Shown: positions 1 to 7,444 of the stretch, one piece after another
Layout of the letters: each line of letters begins with the position of its first letter
Position numbering within the stretch: the first letter of the stretch is position 1
Source: Achromobacter spanius
GTDB lineage: Bacteria > Pseudomonadota > Gammaproteobacteria > Burkholderiales > Burkholderiaceae_B
Length of the DNA: 64,000 bases
Assembly (NCBI RefSeq): GCF_003994415.1
Contig: NZ_CP034689.1
Location: forward strand, 2,356,001-2,420,000
Direction of reading: 5' to 3'
Program-made: the position numbers and the translations under genes
The notes under the pieces: generated by a model
What the model was told of the DNA's origin: nothing
The model's input: only the letters and a program-made list of their open reading frames with translations
Database searches by the model: none

Positions 1-278
1 CGGCTGAAATAACACAAAGCCTGAAAAAACAAGGCTTTAGAGTAGAGTCCGATTTGCGCGGTGAAAAAATCACTCGTAAAATCCGGGAGCACAGCCTGCA
101 AAAGGTGCCGTACATTCTTGTCGTCGGCGACAAGGAAAAACAAAATGGCACCGTAGCCGTTCGCGGTCTGGGTGGTTTGGACCTTGGCGCCATCGCATAC
201 GACGAATTCGTCGCGCGGTTGTCCGAGGATGTCTCCGCCCGTCGCGACGTCAATCAACCTGATAGCAGTGCTGCTTAA
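1..278 (+). CDS. thrS: Threonyl-tRNA synthetase, C-terminal fragment
   Basis: The gene enters from the left edge; the reading frame starts at base 3 and ends with TAA at 276-278, leaving 91 residues. These match the anticodon-binding domain that closes class II threonyl-tRNA synthetases (VPYILVVGDKE, then a strand-rich tail). The enzyme charges tRNA-Thr in the cytoplasm. It sits just upstream of infC, the usual bacterial order. The short Ala/Asp-rich tail after the domain is unremarkable. The catalytic core lies outside the window, so only the C-terminus can be judged. Confidence 0.93.
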   Translation, partial: AEITQSLKKQGFRVESDLRGEKITRKIREHSLQKVPYILVVGDKEKQNGTVAVRGLGGLDLGAIAYDEFVARLSEDVSARRDVNQPDSSAA

Positions 279-285
279 CATTTCT

Positions 286-301
286 AGGAGCTTTCAACAT
301 C
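286..301 (+). promoter_or_regulatory. infC ribosome binding site with non-canonical ATC start
   Basis: AGGAG at 286-290 is followed by eight bases and the ATC codon at 299-301, in frame with infC. The spacing fits a functional site and decides the start. The arrangement matches IF-3 autocontrol known from other bacteria. Confidence 0.75.
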
Positions 302-853
302 GCCACTGAAAAAGCCAATCGCATCAACGGTGAAATCCGCGTCCCCGAGGTGCGCCTGATAGGTCTGGACGGAGAACAGCTGGGCATCGTCAAGATTGCC
401 GACGCGTTCCGTCTTTCCGAGCAAAGCGACGTGGATCTGGTGGAAATCGCGCCGAACGCCGAGCCGCCGGTCTGCCGTTTGATGGACTACGGTAAGTTCA
501 AGTACCAAGAGCAGAAGCGCCAAGCCGAAGCTCGTTCCAAGCAGAAGGTCATCCAGGTCAAGGAAGTCAAATTCCGTCCGGCCACCGACGAGGGCGACTA
601 CCAAGTCAAGCTGCGCAACCTGCGCCGCTTCCTCGAAGAAGGCGACAAGGCCAAGGTGACGCTGCGCTTCCGTGGCCGCGAAATGGCTCACCAGGAACTG
701 GGAATGCGCGTGCTTGAACGTGTGCGTGACGATCTGCTGGAACTTGCCCAGGTCGAAGCCATGCCGAAGCTCGAAGGCCGTCAGATGGTCATGGTGCTGG
801 CGCCCAAGAAGAAGGCTGTGCCCGCCGCGGGCAAGCCTGAGTCGGCGGCGTAA
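299..853 (+). CDS. infC: Translation initiation factor IF-3
   Basis: IF-3 (184 aa) binds the 30S subunit, prevents premature 50S joining and proofreads the start codon. The first ATG-like start in frame is a GTG at 350, but that would remove the conserved N-terminal RINGEIRVPEVRLI segment. The frame extends upstream to an ATC at 299-301, preceded by AGGAG at 286-290 with an 8-base spacer, so ATC is the likely start. Rare AUU/AUC initiation is a known feature of infC and underlies its autoregulation, because IF-3 discriminates against its own start codon. It lies 20 bases after thrS. Unlike the usual order, rpmI-rplT do not follow. Confidence 0.94.
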   Translation: MATEKANRINGEIRVPEVRLIGLDGEQLGIVKIADAFRLSEQSDVDLVEIAPNAEPPVCRLMDYGKFKYQEQKRQAEARSKQKVIQVKEVKFRPATDEGDYQVKLRNLRRFLEEGDKAKVTLRFRGREMAHQELGMRVLERVRDDLLELAQVEAMPKLEGRQMVMVLAPKKKAVPAAGKPESAA

Positions 854-864
854 GTTCCTGCCTT

Positions 865-934
865 GGCCTTCGCTTGAAGGCCTGGCCGCTTCCCATCCGA
901 CCCGCCGTCCATTCTGTGACCGGCGGGTTCGCTT
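865..934 (+). terminator. Tandem hairpins after infC
   Basis: Two inverted repeats lie in the infC-gshB gap: GGCCTTC/GAAGGCC (865-871 and 876-882), and ACCCGCCG/CGGCGGGT (900-907 and 921-928). The second is followed only by TTCGCTT, so termination is probably weak. Confidence 0.4.
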
Positions 935-959
935 ATTGGGCGGCTCTGCGCTACGATGT

Positions 960-991
960 AAAAAAGCTGCCTTCCCGTCAGGGAAGGCAGC
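960..991 (-). terminator. Terminator-like hairpin in minus orientation
   Basis: An 11-bp perfect stem (966-976 with 981-991, GTCA loop) is flanked by six A at 960-965. Read on the minus strand this is a GC-rich hairpin followed by six T, a textbook intrinsic terminator. No minus-strand gene precedes it, since gshB is on the plus strand. It may block antisense transcription or act as a leader hairpin for gshB. Confidence 0.5.
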
Positions 992-1010
992 GTACGTTCA
1001 GGGTGTCGCG

Positions 1011-1982
1011 ATGCATGTATTGTTCGTTATTGATCCCTTGCCGCTTCTCAAGGCGTACAAGGACAGTTCGGTTGCCATGATGCGTGCCCTCGTGGCGCGC
1101 GGCCATACGCTTAGCGTGGCCATGCAGGGTGACCTTTACATCGAGGCCGGCACGGTCAAGGCTGTCACCACGCCTATCGCGCTGGTGGCGGATGCCGATC
1201 TGCACGGCCACGACTGGTGGACCGAGTCCGCCGCACAAGACCTGCCGCTGGCGGATTTTGGCGCCGTCGTCATGCGCAAAGACCCTCCCTTTGACATGGA
1301 ATACGTGTATTCCACGCACCTGCTTGAATACGCCGAGGCACAAGGCGCGCGCGTCTTCAACAGCGGCGCCGCCATCCGCAACCACCCCGAAAAGCTGGCT
1401 ATCACCGAGATCAGCGAGTTCACCGCCCCAACGCTGGTGACGCGGAACATGGCTCGCCTGAAGGCCTTTCACGACACGCATCACGACGTGATCGTGAAGC
1501 CCTTGGATGGCATGGGCGGCACCGGCGTGTTCCGCTTGCAGCCCAAGGATCCCAACCTGAACGCCATCCTGGAAACGCTGACCGACAACGGCGCGCGCAC
1601 CATCATGGCTCAGCGGTATATCCCCGAAATCGTCAACGGCGACAAGCGCATTCTGCTGATCGGCGGCGAGCCGGTGCCGTATTCGCTGGCTCGCATTCCC
1701 TTGGCCGGAGAAACGCGCGGCAACCTGGCGGCCGGCGGCCGTGGCGTCGCGCAAGAATTGTCCGCGCGCGATCGCGAAATCGCCGAAGCCGTGGCCCCCA
1801 AACTGGCCGCTCGCGGCCTGCTGCTGGTGGGCTTGGACGTCATTGGCGATTACGTCACCGAAGTCAATGTCACCAGCCCCACCTGTTTCGTAGAGATTGC
1901 CGAACAGACCGGTTTCGATGTCGCGGGCATGTTCGTCCAGGCGCTTGAAAAAGCCGTGGCGACGACTGCTCTCGCGGCCTGA
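1011..1982 (+). CDS. gshB: Glutathione synthetase
   Basis: The enzyme ligates glycine to gamma-glutamylcysteine using ATP, the last step of glutathione synthesis, in the cytoplasm. The 323-residue product from ATG 1011 matches the usual GshB length. It has the N-terminal domain (MHVLFVIDPL, RKDPPFD at 89-95) followed by an ATP-grasp fold with the glycine-rich loop DGMGGTGVF (166-174) and metal/product motif EVNVTSPT (284-291). The frame is open further upstream, but those residues are not GshB-like. gshA is not adjacent. The gene is followed 16 bases later by the PTS EIIA gene, a grouping I recall from other Burkholderiales. Confidence 0.95.
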   Translation: MHVLFVIDPLPLLKAYKDSSVAMMRALVARGHTLSVAMQGDLYIEAGTVKAVTTPIALVADADLHGHDWWTESAAQDLPLADFGAVVMRKDPPFDMEYVYSTHLLEYAEAQGARVFNSGAAIRNHPEKLAITEISEFTAPTLVTRNMARLKAFHDTHHDVIVKPLDGMGGTGVFRLQPKDPNLNAILETLTDNGARTIMAQRYIPEIVNGDKRILLIGGEPVPYSLARIPLAGETRGNLAAGGRGVAQELSARDREIAEAVAPKLAARGLLLVGLDVIGDYVTEVNVTSPTCFVEIAEQTGFDVAGMFVQALEKAVATTALAA

Positions 1983-1998
1983 TCTTTCTGGAACCGTC

Positions 1999-2400
1999 AT
2001 GACCACGGGTATTGTTATCGTCGTGCACGCGCCCTTGGGCGCGGCGATGCGGGAATGCGCCAGCCACGTCATGGGCGACCTTGACGGCATGCTGGCCATT
2101 CACGATATCCAGCCCGAAGACCGGCCCGACGAACAGGCGCCCGCCGTTTTGAAGGATATTCTGGGCCAGGATCACGGTGCTGGCGTGCTCGTGCTGACCG
2201 ACTTGATCGGCGCAACCCCCGCCAACATCTCCAAGCGCGCCGTGGCCGACGCCCAGGCACAGGGCATCCAATGCTGCGTTCTGGCGGGCTTGAACACCCC
2301 GATGCTTCTGCGCGCATTGACCTATCGCAATCTTCCGTTGGCTGAAACGCGTGAGAAGGCCTTGGCAGGCGGAGTGCAGGGCGTCTTGCGTGTAGACTGA
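1999..2400 (+). CDS. PTS EIIA component, mannose family
   Basis: This 133-residue protein is an EIIA of the Man family (PTS_EIIA_man). Phosphoryl groups pass from HPr to the active-site histidine, here His10 in IVIVVHAPLG. It lacks a fused EIIB domain, and no EIIB, EIIC or EIID gene is nearby, so a direct sugar-uptake role is not supported. Such lone EIIA proteins are generally regulatory. It lies downstream of gshB and 116 bases before ptsH, forming an EIIA-HPr-EI set. The start ATG 1999 follows the gshB stop closely. Confidence 0.88.
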   Translation: MTTGIVIVVHAPLGAAMRECASHVMGDLDGMLAIHDIQPEDRPDEQAPAVLKDILGQDHGAGVLVLTDLIGATPANISKRAVADAQAQGIQCCVLAGLNTPMLLRALTYRNLPLAETREKALAGGVQGVLRVD

Positions 2401-2516
2401 CGGGCAGAAATTTGCCCTAATATGTCGGCTGGTCATTCGAGTCGAAAAGCGGTTGGTGGTTTGGCTCTTTGCTGCGATCAACACTGCGGCGTTAATCCGC
2501 GGTCATAATATTTCCT

Positions 2517-2786
2517 ATGCCTACAAAAGACATCGTCATCAGCAATAAGTTGGGTTTGCATGCGCGGGCCGCTGCCAAGCTGACGCAATTGGCCAGCAAA
2601 TTTTCAAGCGAGGTCTTCATTTCTCGTGGCGCGCAACGCGTGAACGCCAAGAGCATCATGGGCGTCATGATGTTGGCGGCCGGGTTGGGTGTGACGGTCA
2701 AACTGGACGCTTCCGGCAACGATGCCGAGCAAGCACTTTCCGAAATCGAAACTCTGTTCGACAGCAAATTCGGTGAGCAGGAATAG
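2517..2786 (+). CDS. ptsH: Phosphocarrier protein HPr
   Basis: HPr (89 aa) carries phosphate from enzyme I to EIIA. The active-site motif NKLGLHARAA places the phosphorylated His at 15. Ser46 lies in KSIMGVMML, the position targeted by HPr kinase/phosphorylase, so this HPr may also be Ser-phosphorylated. HprK is not in the window. The gene is followed by ptsI, whose start overlaps its 3' end. Confidence 0.96.
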   Translation: MPTKDIVISNKLGLHARAAAKLTQLASKFSSEVFISRGAQRVNAKSIMGVMMLAAGLGVTVKLDASGNDAEQALSEIETLFDSKFGEQE

Positions 2787-4599
2787 AACAACCCCTGAAT
2801 CCGTCAGCCTGGGCGTCGCCGAGGCTGGCCGGTCTACGACTCTGAACAATGCCCACGACGGGGCTGGCGGCGCCAGTCCCGTCGTTTGCCTTTACGGCAA
2901 GGGCGTCGCGAAGGGATATGCCATCGGCCGCGCGGTCGTCATGGGCGCTGCGGCGCTGGAAGTGGCGCACTACCGGATTGCCCCCGAGGACGTGGCCGCG
3001 GAAAGCGCCCGTCTGACGGAAGCCCTGGCATCGGCGCAGCACGAACTTCGGCAGTTGGCGGACACGCTGCCCGCCGACGCGCCGCGCGAGCTGGGCGCCA
3101 TGCTGAACGTGCACAGCCTGCTGCTGGGTGATCCCTTGCTGGCTGAGCAAACGCTGGGCCTGATTGCCGAACGCCACTACAACGCCGAATGGGCGCTGAC
3201 CACGCAAGGCCAGATGCTGGGCCAGCAGTTCGACGCCATGGAGGACGAGTACCTGCGCGAGCGCGGAGCTGACGTCCGCCAGGTGATAGAACGGGTGTTG
3301 CATGTGCTGTCCGGCACGTCGGTGATCTTGCCCGATATGTCGCACATGGGCGGTGACGACGCGCTGGTGGTCGTGGCGCATGATATTTCCCCAGCGGACA
3401 TGCTGCGCTTGCGCGGTGGCCGCTTCGCCGCCTTCGTAACAGATCTGGGCGGTCCCACGTCCCACACCGCCATCGTGGCGCGCAGCATGGGTGTGCCTGC
3501 CGTGGTAGCCATGGGCAATGTGCGTGAACTGGTGCGCGACGGCGACATGCTCATCATCGACGGCGCGGCCGGCGCGGTGGTGGTTAATCCCTCTGATCGG
3601 ATTCTTCAGGAATACCGCCGCCGTCAGGCCGCCTACGCCGATGAACGCGCTGAACTCGGCTTGCTGCGCGACGAACCTTCCGTCACGCTTGATGGCATCG
3701 ATATCGTGCTGCACGCCAACATCGAACTGCCCGAGGAAGCCGCCTTGGCGCTGGCTTCCGGCGCGCACGGCATTGGTTTGTTCCGCAGTGAATTCCTGTT
3801 CATGGGCCGGCCCGACCTGCCTGGCGAAGAAGAGCAGTACGAAGCCTATTCCTCGGTGGTCAAGGTCATGGCGGGCAGGCCCGTCACGATCCGAACGCTG
3901 GATATCGGGTCGGACAAGACGCTGGACGGCGAAGCTACCGTCGCCACCAATCCTGCGTTGGGGCAGCGCGCCATCCGCTACTGCCTGGCGCGTCCTGAAA
4001 TGTTCGCCACGCAGTTGCGCGCCATTTTGCGGGCGTCGGCACATGGCCCGGTCCGCCTGTTGATCCCCATGATTGCGCACATGCACGAAGTGGTGGCGAC
4101 CAAGGCCGCCATCGAGTCTGCTCGCCGCGAACTGGATGCGCGCGGTCAGGCCTATGCGCCGCACATGGAAGTGGGCGCCATGGTGGAAGTGCCCGCCATC
4201 GCGATCGCGATCGAGCCGTTTGCGCAGGCGCTGGATTTCCTGTCCATCGGCACCAACGACCTGATCCAGTACACGCTGGCCATCGACCGTGGCGACCACG
4301 ACGTGGCGTCGCTGTACGATCCGCTGCACCCCGCTGTATTGCGGTTGGTGGCCAACACCATCAACGCGGGCGAGCGCGCCGGCAAGCCGGTGGCCGTCTG
4401 CGGCGAAATGGCGGGCGATTCGCGCATGACCCGGCTGCTGCTGGGTCTGGGGCTGACTGAATTTTCCATGCATCCGCAGCAACTGCTGGACGTGAAGCGC
4501 GAGGTGCGCCGCGCGCACTCGAACGCTTTGCGGATCAAGGTGGCTACGGCGCTCAACCGCGCCTTGCCCGTCGACCTGGATGCGCTAGGCCCGACATGA
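2773..4599 (+). CDS. ptsI: PTS enzyme I (phosphoenolpyruvate-protein phosphotransferase)
   Basis: Enzyme I autophosphorylates from PEP and passes the phosphate to HPr. The phosphohistidine is His231 in GGPTSHTAIVARS, counting from GTG 2773. The C-terminal PEP-binding barrel carries GLFRSEFLFMGR near 335, IGTNDLIQY near 492 and catalytic Cys543 in VCGEMAGD. From GTG 2773 the product is 608 aa, slightly longer than the usual 575 or so, because of an unconserved N-terminal stretch of about 38 residues before the core. ATG 2722, inside ptsH, is the alternative start. No clear Shine-Dalgarno separates them, so the N-terminus is uncertain. Translational coupling to ptsH is likely. Confidence 0.93.
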   Translation: MSRNRTTPESVSLGVAEAGRSTTLNNAHDGAGGASPVVCLYGKGVAKGYAIGRAVVMGAAALEVAHYRIAPEDVAAESARLTEALASAQHELRQLADTLPADAPRELGAMLNVHSLLLGDPLLAEQTLGLIAERHYNAEWALTTQGQMLGQQFDAMEDEYLRERGADVRQVIERVLHVLSGTSVILPDMSHMGGDDALVVVAHDISPADMLRLRGGRFAAFVTDLGGPTSHTAIVARSMGVPAVVAMGNVRELVRDGDMLIIDGAAGAVVVNPSDRILQEYRRRQAAYADERAELGLLRDEPSVTLDGIDIVLHANIELPEEAALALASGAHGIGLFRSEFLFMGRPDLPGEEEQYEAYSSVVKVMAGRPVTIRTLDIGSDKTLDGEATVATNPALGQRAIRYCLARPEMFATQLRAILRASAHGPVRLLIPMIAHMHEVVATKAAIESARRELDARGQAYAPHMEVGAMVEVPAIAIAIEPFAQALDFLSIGTNDLIQYTLAIDRGDHDVASLYDPLHPAVLRLVANTINAGERAGKPVAVCGEMAGDSRMTRLLLGLGLTEFSMHPQQLLDVKREVRRAHSNALRIKVATALNRALPVDLDALGPT

Positions 4600-4625
4600 C
4601 CCCAGCCTGAACCGCCATACGCTGA

Positions 4626-4648
4626 ACGCCCCGAGATGGGGCGTTTTT
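4626..4648 (+). terminator. Intrinsic terminator after ptsI
   Basis: The stem ACGCCCC (4626-4632) pairs with GGGGCGT (4638-4644) around a GAGAT loop and runs into TTTTT (4644-4648), 27 bases after the ptsI stop. Confidence 0.8.
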
Positions 4649-4670
4649 CTTGCTGCCGAGATGCGCAATG

Positions 4671-4707
4671 AAAAACGGCACCGGGGTTAAGCCCCGGTGC
4701 CGTTTTT
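4671..4707. terminator. Bidirectional terminator between ptsI and amtB
   Basis: An 11-bp perfect stem (4676-4686 with 4692-4702, TTAAG loop) is flanked by AAAAA at 4671-4675 and TTTTT at 4703-4707. It can terminate plus-strand read-through from ptsI and minus-strand transcription from amtB, which ends at 4750. Confidence 0.85.
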
Positions 4708-4749
4708 CTGCAAGGCCCGCCGCAAGCGCAGCGGGCCTGCCATACCGCT

Positions 4750-5988
4750 TTAGCTGTGATACGCCGATTCGCCGTGGCTGGTGACGTCCAGGCCTTCGCG
4801 CTCCTGGTCTTCCGGCACACGCAGGCCGCACAGGGCGTTGGCGATCTTGTAGGCAATCCACGCCACCACACCGGACCAGACAACGGTCAGCAGCACGCCT
4901 TCCAGCTGGACCCACAGTTGGTGGGCGATCATGCCGGGTTCAGCCAAGCCAGGTCCGCCGAGGATCTGGGCGTTGAACACGCCGGTCAGCAGGGCGCCTA
5001 CGATACCGCCCACGCCGTGCACACCGAACACATCCAGCGCGTCATCGGCACGCAACAGGCGCTTCAGACCATTCACGCCCCAGACGCAGACCACGCCCGC
5101 GACAACACCGATGATCAGTGCACCCACCGGGCCAACCAGACCGGCTGCGGGGGTGATGCCCACCAGGCCGGCGATTGCGCCAGACGCAGCGCCCAGCATC
5201 GAGGGCTTGCCCTTGACGGCCCATTCCGTGAACAGCCAGGCCAGGACGGCGCCTGCGGTGGCGATCATGGTGTTGAAGAAGGCCAGGGTGGCGTTCTCGT
5301 TGGCGGCCAGGGCCGAACCCGCGTTGAAACCGAACCAGCCCACCCACAGCAGGGCGGCGCCCACGAAGGTCATCGGCAGGTTGTGCGGCTGCATCGCTTC
5401 GCGGCCGTAGCCGACGCGCTTGCCAACCACATAGGCGCCCACCAGGCCGGCTACGCCTGCGTTGATGTGCACGACGGTGCCGCCGGCGAAGTCCAGCGCA
5501 CCCGCGGCGTTAAGCAGGCCCGGTGCCGTTTCGGAGGCGAACCACACCATGTGGGCGATTGGCACGTAGGCGAACGTGAACCAGATCACCGTGAACACCA
5601 GCACCGCCGAGAAGCGGGCGCGTTCAGCAAAGCTGCCCACGATCAGCGCGCAGGTGATGCCGGCGAACGTGGCCTGGAACGAGGCGAACAGCAGCTCGGT
5701 CAGGGAGTTCGACATGGCGTACGAGCCATCAGCCGGGTTGAACATGCCAGAGAAGAAGGCGCGCGACAGGCCGCCGAAGAAGGCGTTGCCCTCGGTGAAG
5801 GCAAGCGAATAACCGTAGATGAACCAGAGAACCAGGCCCAGCACGAACGTGCACAGCACTTGCAGCAACACAGACAGCACGTTCTTGCTGCGTACCAGGC
5901 CGCCATAGAACATCGCCAGACCGGGTACGGCCATCATCAATACGAGTAGGGTAGAGACGAGCAACCAGGAGATATCTGCTTTATCCAT
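4750..5988 (-). CDS. amtB: Ammonium transporter
   Basis: AmtB conducts ammonium/ammonia across the inner membrane. The 412-residue protein shows the 11-helix Amt layout, and the twin pore histidines are His174 (VVHINAG) and His324 (FGVHGVGG). The Amt signature region DFAGGTVVH lies near 166. There is no long cleavable leader; the N-terminus enters TM1 at about residue 8. It lies 32 bases downstream of glnK, its usual partner, whose P-II product plugs the pore under nitrogen sufficiency. The pair appears to be driven by the sigma-54 promoter upstream of glnK. Confidence 0.96.
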   Translation of the reverse strand: MDKADISWLLVSTLLVLMMAVPGLAMFYGGLVRSKNVLSVLLQVLCTFVLGLVLWFIYGYSLAFTEGNAFFGGLSRAFFSGMFNPADGSYAMSNSLTELLFASFQATFAGITCALIVGSFAERARFSAVLVFTVIWFTFAYVPIAHMVWFASETAPGLLNAAGALDFAGGTVVHINAGVAGLVGAYVVGKRVGYGREAMQPHNLPMTFVGAALLWVGWFGFNAGSALAANENATLAFFNTMIATAGAVLAWLFTEWAVKGKPSMLGAASGAIAGLVGITPAAGLVGPVGALIIGVVAGVVCVWGVNGLKRLLRADDALDVFGVHGVGGIVGALLTGVFNAQILGGPGLAEPGMIAHQLWVQLEGVLLTVVWSGVVAWIAYKIANALCGLRVPEDQEREGLDVTSHGESAYHS

Positions 5989-6020
5989 TTTCAGGCTCCA
6001 ATGAGTCTTTATTTATTTAT

Positions 6021-6359
6021 TTACAGCGCAGCTTCGCCAGCTTCACCCGTGCGGATACGGATAACTTGTTCCAGGGGCGCGGCGAAGATCTTGCCGTCGC
6101 CGATCTTGCCGGTACGAGCGGCTTGCTCGATCGCTTCGATGACCTGATCGACAAGGTGGTCGGGCACGGCGGCTTCGACGCGTAGCTTGGGCAGAAAGTC
6201 GACGGCATATTCCGCGCCGCGATACAGCTCGGTATGGCCCTTTTGACGGCCAAAACCCTTTACTTCGGTAACAGTCAGGCCCTGGACGCCGATCCCGGAT
6301 AGAGCCACCCGCACTTCGTCGAGCTTGAAGGGCTTGATGATGGCGATGATGAGTTTCAT
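6021..6359 (-). CDS. glnK: Nitrogen regulatory protein P-II
   Basis: A 112-residue P-II signal protein that senses 2-oxoglutarate, ATP/ADP and glutamine status. The uridylylated Tyr51 is present in the T-loop (TELYRGAEY), and the B-loop region GKIGDGKIF is intact. The start at 6359 is chosen because MKLIIAIIKP is the family N-terminus and GAGGAA precedes it; longer frames are not conserved. Linkage to amtB argues for GlnK rather than GlnB. A sigma-54-type promoter and NtrC-like half-sites lie upstream, consistent with nitrogen-limitation control. Confidence 0.94.
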   Translation of the reverse strand: MKLIIAIIKPFKLDEVRVALSGIGVQGLTVTEVKGFGRQKGHTELYRGAEYAVDFLPKLRVEAAVPDHLVDQVIEAIEQAARTGKIGDGKIFAAPLEQVIRIRTGEAGEAAL

Positions 6360-6400
6360 GGCATTTCCTCTCATGGTTGCACGTTGGCTACAGCTATTAA

Positions 6401-6415
6401 GCAATATCCATGCCA
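6401..6415 (-). promoter_or_regulatory. Sigma-54 (-24/-12) promoter for glnK-amtB
   Basis: The minus strand reads TGGCATG-N4-TTGC. The GG of the -24 and GC of the -12 elements are at the standard spacing, and only one base differs from the TGGCACG-N4-TTGC consensus. The element lies 42-56 bases upstream of the glnK start. Confidence 0.75.
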
Positions 6416-6466
6416 TGTTTTTTGATGCGCGGGATACGGGGGGCAGGCGCAGGAGTTGTGCCTGTT

Positions 6467-6503
6467 TGCACCAATACGGGGCGTCGTGCACCACGATGCG
6501 GCC
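6467..6503 (-). promoter_or_regulatory. Possible NtrC enhancer half-sites
   Basis: Two TGCACCA half-sites at 6467-6473 and 6487-6493 are spaced 20 bases apart, and GGTGCG follows near 6511. NtrC sites are inverted TGCAC/GTGCA repeats; here the left halves are good and the right halves degenerate. They lie 50-100 bases upstream of the sigma-54 element, as expected of an enhancer. Confidence 0.4.
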
Positions 6504-6539
6504 TCAATGTGGTGCGTAACGTGGGGATTCGGGCGTATG

Positions 6540-6918
6540 CAACAAAATATGTTTCAGGCTTGGTATTTGTAGCCAGTTAATGCTGCACCGGTTGCTGTTT
6601 GTATTGCGTTTTGCATTCCCCTGGCTGTCTGCGTGACAAGCGGCGATGTGGCGCGCAGCCTTGCGGGCCGGGCACCGCAAGAGTGCGACGGGCTCGTAAA
6701 ACGGGGGCCGATGCGTGATCTCGGACGATCAAAATAACGGTTTTGCGTGATACCAGGGTTTACACGCATCAGCTTGTTGCGAAGCATCACCTGACGAAGA
6801 ATCAACAAAAGGCAGTCGTCTGGCTGGTTCGCGAAGTCGGCAGGCCAGATGGGTTGCGCGTAACGATGTTGGTAGGGGGTTGCCGCCATGGCAGCCCGGT
6901 TTTCTCCTGTGCTTTGAT
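6540..6918. other. Non-coding stretch between glnK control region and ubiK
   Basis: I find no credible gene here. Open frames are short and lack conserved features or well-placed ribosome sites. The stretch ends in an orphan intrinsic terminator, so a small plus-strand RNA is possible. Confidence 0.4.
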
Positions 6919-6952
6919 GGGCGGTCACCGCATGCGGCCCGCCCTTTTTTTT
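6919..6952 (+). terminator. Orphan intrinsic terminator upstream of ubiK
   Basis: GGGCGG (6919-6924) pairs with CCGCCC (6939-6944) around an inner perfect palindrome CCGCATGCGG, and eight T follow (6945-6952). No plus-strand gene lies in the preceding 550 bases, so it may end a small RNA. ubiK starts 78 bases later. Confidence 0.65.
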
Positions 6953-7029
6953 GCTGGGCGCTGGGCTGCCTGCCTGCGACGGGTCGCCAAAGCACTACAC
7001 TTGAGCCATCAAGAACACGAGAGGCCGCT

Positions 7030-7281
7030 ATGAATAACCGCACCCAATGGATGGAAGACATCCAGAAGAATATTTCCGACCTGATCGCCCGTAGCCCGGC
7101 GGCTGATGTGGAACGCAATGTGCGCGCGATGATGACGCAGGCGTTCTCCAAGCTGGATCTGGTCACGCGCGAGGAATTCGACGTCCAAGCCGATTTGCTG
7201 GCCCGTACGCGGGCGCGCGTGGATCAACTGGCCGCCCAGGTGCAGCAGATGGAGTCGCGCTTGTCCGCCCTGGATAAGTGA
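7030..7281 (+). CDS. ubiK: Ubiquinone biosynthesis accessory factor UbiK (BMFP/YqiC family)
   Basis: An 83-residue protein of the membrane fusogenic BMFP family. UbiK assists the aerobic ubiquinone biosynthesis complex, binding UbiJ and lipids. The C-terminal half (ARTRARVDQLAAQVQQ) shows heptad leucine and valine spacing typical of its trimeric coiled coil. The N-terminal helix is amphipathic. The start ATG 7030 follows a GAGG-containing stretch. The neighbours are a regulatory gap and the comM-like gene, an order I associate with other betaproteobacteria. Confidence 0.85.
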   Translation: MNNRTQWMEDIQKNISDLIARSPAADVERNVRAMMTQAFSKLDLVTREEFDVQADLLARTRARVDQLAAQVQQMESRLSALDK

Positions 7282-7312
7282 TCTGTCGCTAGCCGGCTTG
7301 CTGGCTCCAGAC

Positions 7313-7339
7313 AAAACGACCGCCCCGTGCGGTCGTTTT
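7313..7339. terminator. Terminator after ubiK
   Basis: AAAACGACCGC (7313-7323) pairs perfectly with GCGGTCGTTTT (7329-7339) around CCCGT. The A and T tracts make it usable in both directions. It lies 32 bases past the ubiK stop. Confidence 0.8.
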
Positions 7340-7444
7340 GCGTTGACCGGCACGGGTCTGGATAAGGGACATCAATGTCCCGGTCGGCCGCGGCCCGCGC
7401 GCGAAATTGCCGATACTGGCGGTCTTGTATTCACGGAGACTGTC

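Noticed and set aside
672..1010. Upstream in-frame extension of gshB
   Set aside because: It overlaps infC in another frame and adds an Arg/Trp/Cys-rich stretch unlike GshB; ATG 1011 gives the family N-terminus.
2698..4518. Long open frame of about 600 codons on the minus strand opposite ptsI
   Set aside because: It mirrors ptsI codon structure in a GC-rich gene, is rich in His/Gln/Arg, and shows no ribosome site or conserved motif.
6743..7033. Possible gene in the glnK-ubiK gap
   Set aside because: The frame has no ribosome site, includes the terminator and overlaps the ubiK start; its product has no recognisable fold.
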